A DNA stretch of 64,000 nucleotides, taken from positions 1-64,000 of the forward strand of contig DCRZ01000004.1 of assembly GCA_002325375.1 (NCBI GenBank), written 5' to 3'. The DNA is from Rhodospirillaceae bacterium UBA1479. Lineage in GTDB: Bacteria > Pseudomonadota > Alphaproteobacteria > Rhodospirillales > Casp-alpha2. Below are positions 63,999-64,000 of the stretch, in pieces (within the stretch, counting starts at the first letter, position 1; each line of letters begins with the position of its first letter). The position numbers and the translations under genes were made by a program. A model generated the notes under the pieces. It was not told the DNA's origin, did not search any database, and saw only the letters and a list, made by a program, of their open reading frames with translations.

Positions 63999-64000
63999 GT

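Overview
The window looks like a chromosomal segment of a high-GC alphaproteobacterium, most probably in or near the Rhodospirillales. This is an inference from gene content and order: a CtaA-type haem A synthase, NnrU, a fused CysN/CysC, a FabI-AroC pair and the order xseB-ispA-dxs-tlyA. No rRNA, tRNA, CRISPR array, insertion sequence or phage gene was seen. Apart from the giant adhesin at the left edge, most of the window is housekeeping and metabolic.

Layout. 1-12020 (minus) is one open frame running off the left edge. It encodes at least 4006 residues of an RTX/cadherin-like surface adhesin with an N-terminal FecR domain, about 27 Ig/cadherin-like repeats, an internal calcium-binding RTX block and a DUF4114-like domain. 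Its promoter region carries a good sigma-70 promoter and a perfect CRP-type palindrome. 12195-16837 (minus) is a three-subunit molybdopterin/iron-sulfur/NrfD-type enzyme, probably the sulfite dehydrogenase SoeABC. It is divergent from cysH-cysD-cysNC (17161-20744, plus), the sulfate assimilation genes. 20769-24393 (minus) holds a lipoprotein-type S41 protease, a DHH phosphoesterase and ctaA; 24561 (plus) is the SUMT cobA.

25389-29519 (minus) is a 1376-residue membrane-anchored helical rod built of 44 consecutive units, 43 of exactly 25 residues and one of 21. This is the most striking structure in the window. 29698-38721 carries a TAXI-type binding protein, an SDR enzyme, an SRAP protein, a pdxH-CDF transporter-kinase operon, a glycine-zipper lipoprotein, a DnaJ/CbpA protein and a YihY-family membrane protein. 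38877-43943 has fabI, aroC, a LysR regulator divergent from a tartrate-dehydratase-like enolase-superfamily enzyme, a small lipoprotein and NnrU.

43959-50754 holds a TTC38-like TPR protein, a rhodanese and the isoprenoid block (deacetylase, xseB, ispA, dxs, tlyA, all minus). 50801-57310 has a WD40-cytochrome c fusion divergent from an RND efflux pair, then an ArsR regulator. 57405-61139 is a small catabolic cluster: a BKACE enzyme, a GlxA-type AraC regulator, a DJ-1/PfpI protein and a metallo-beta-lactamase-fold hydrolase. 61271-63998 has a small unknown protein, a P460-like cytochrome, and an AhpD-like enzyme divergent from a TetR regulator, with three matching palindromes between and at them.

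The ORFs antisense to the adhesin, soeA and the coiled-coil gene are high-GC shadow frames and were left out.
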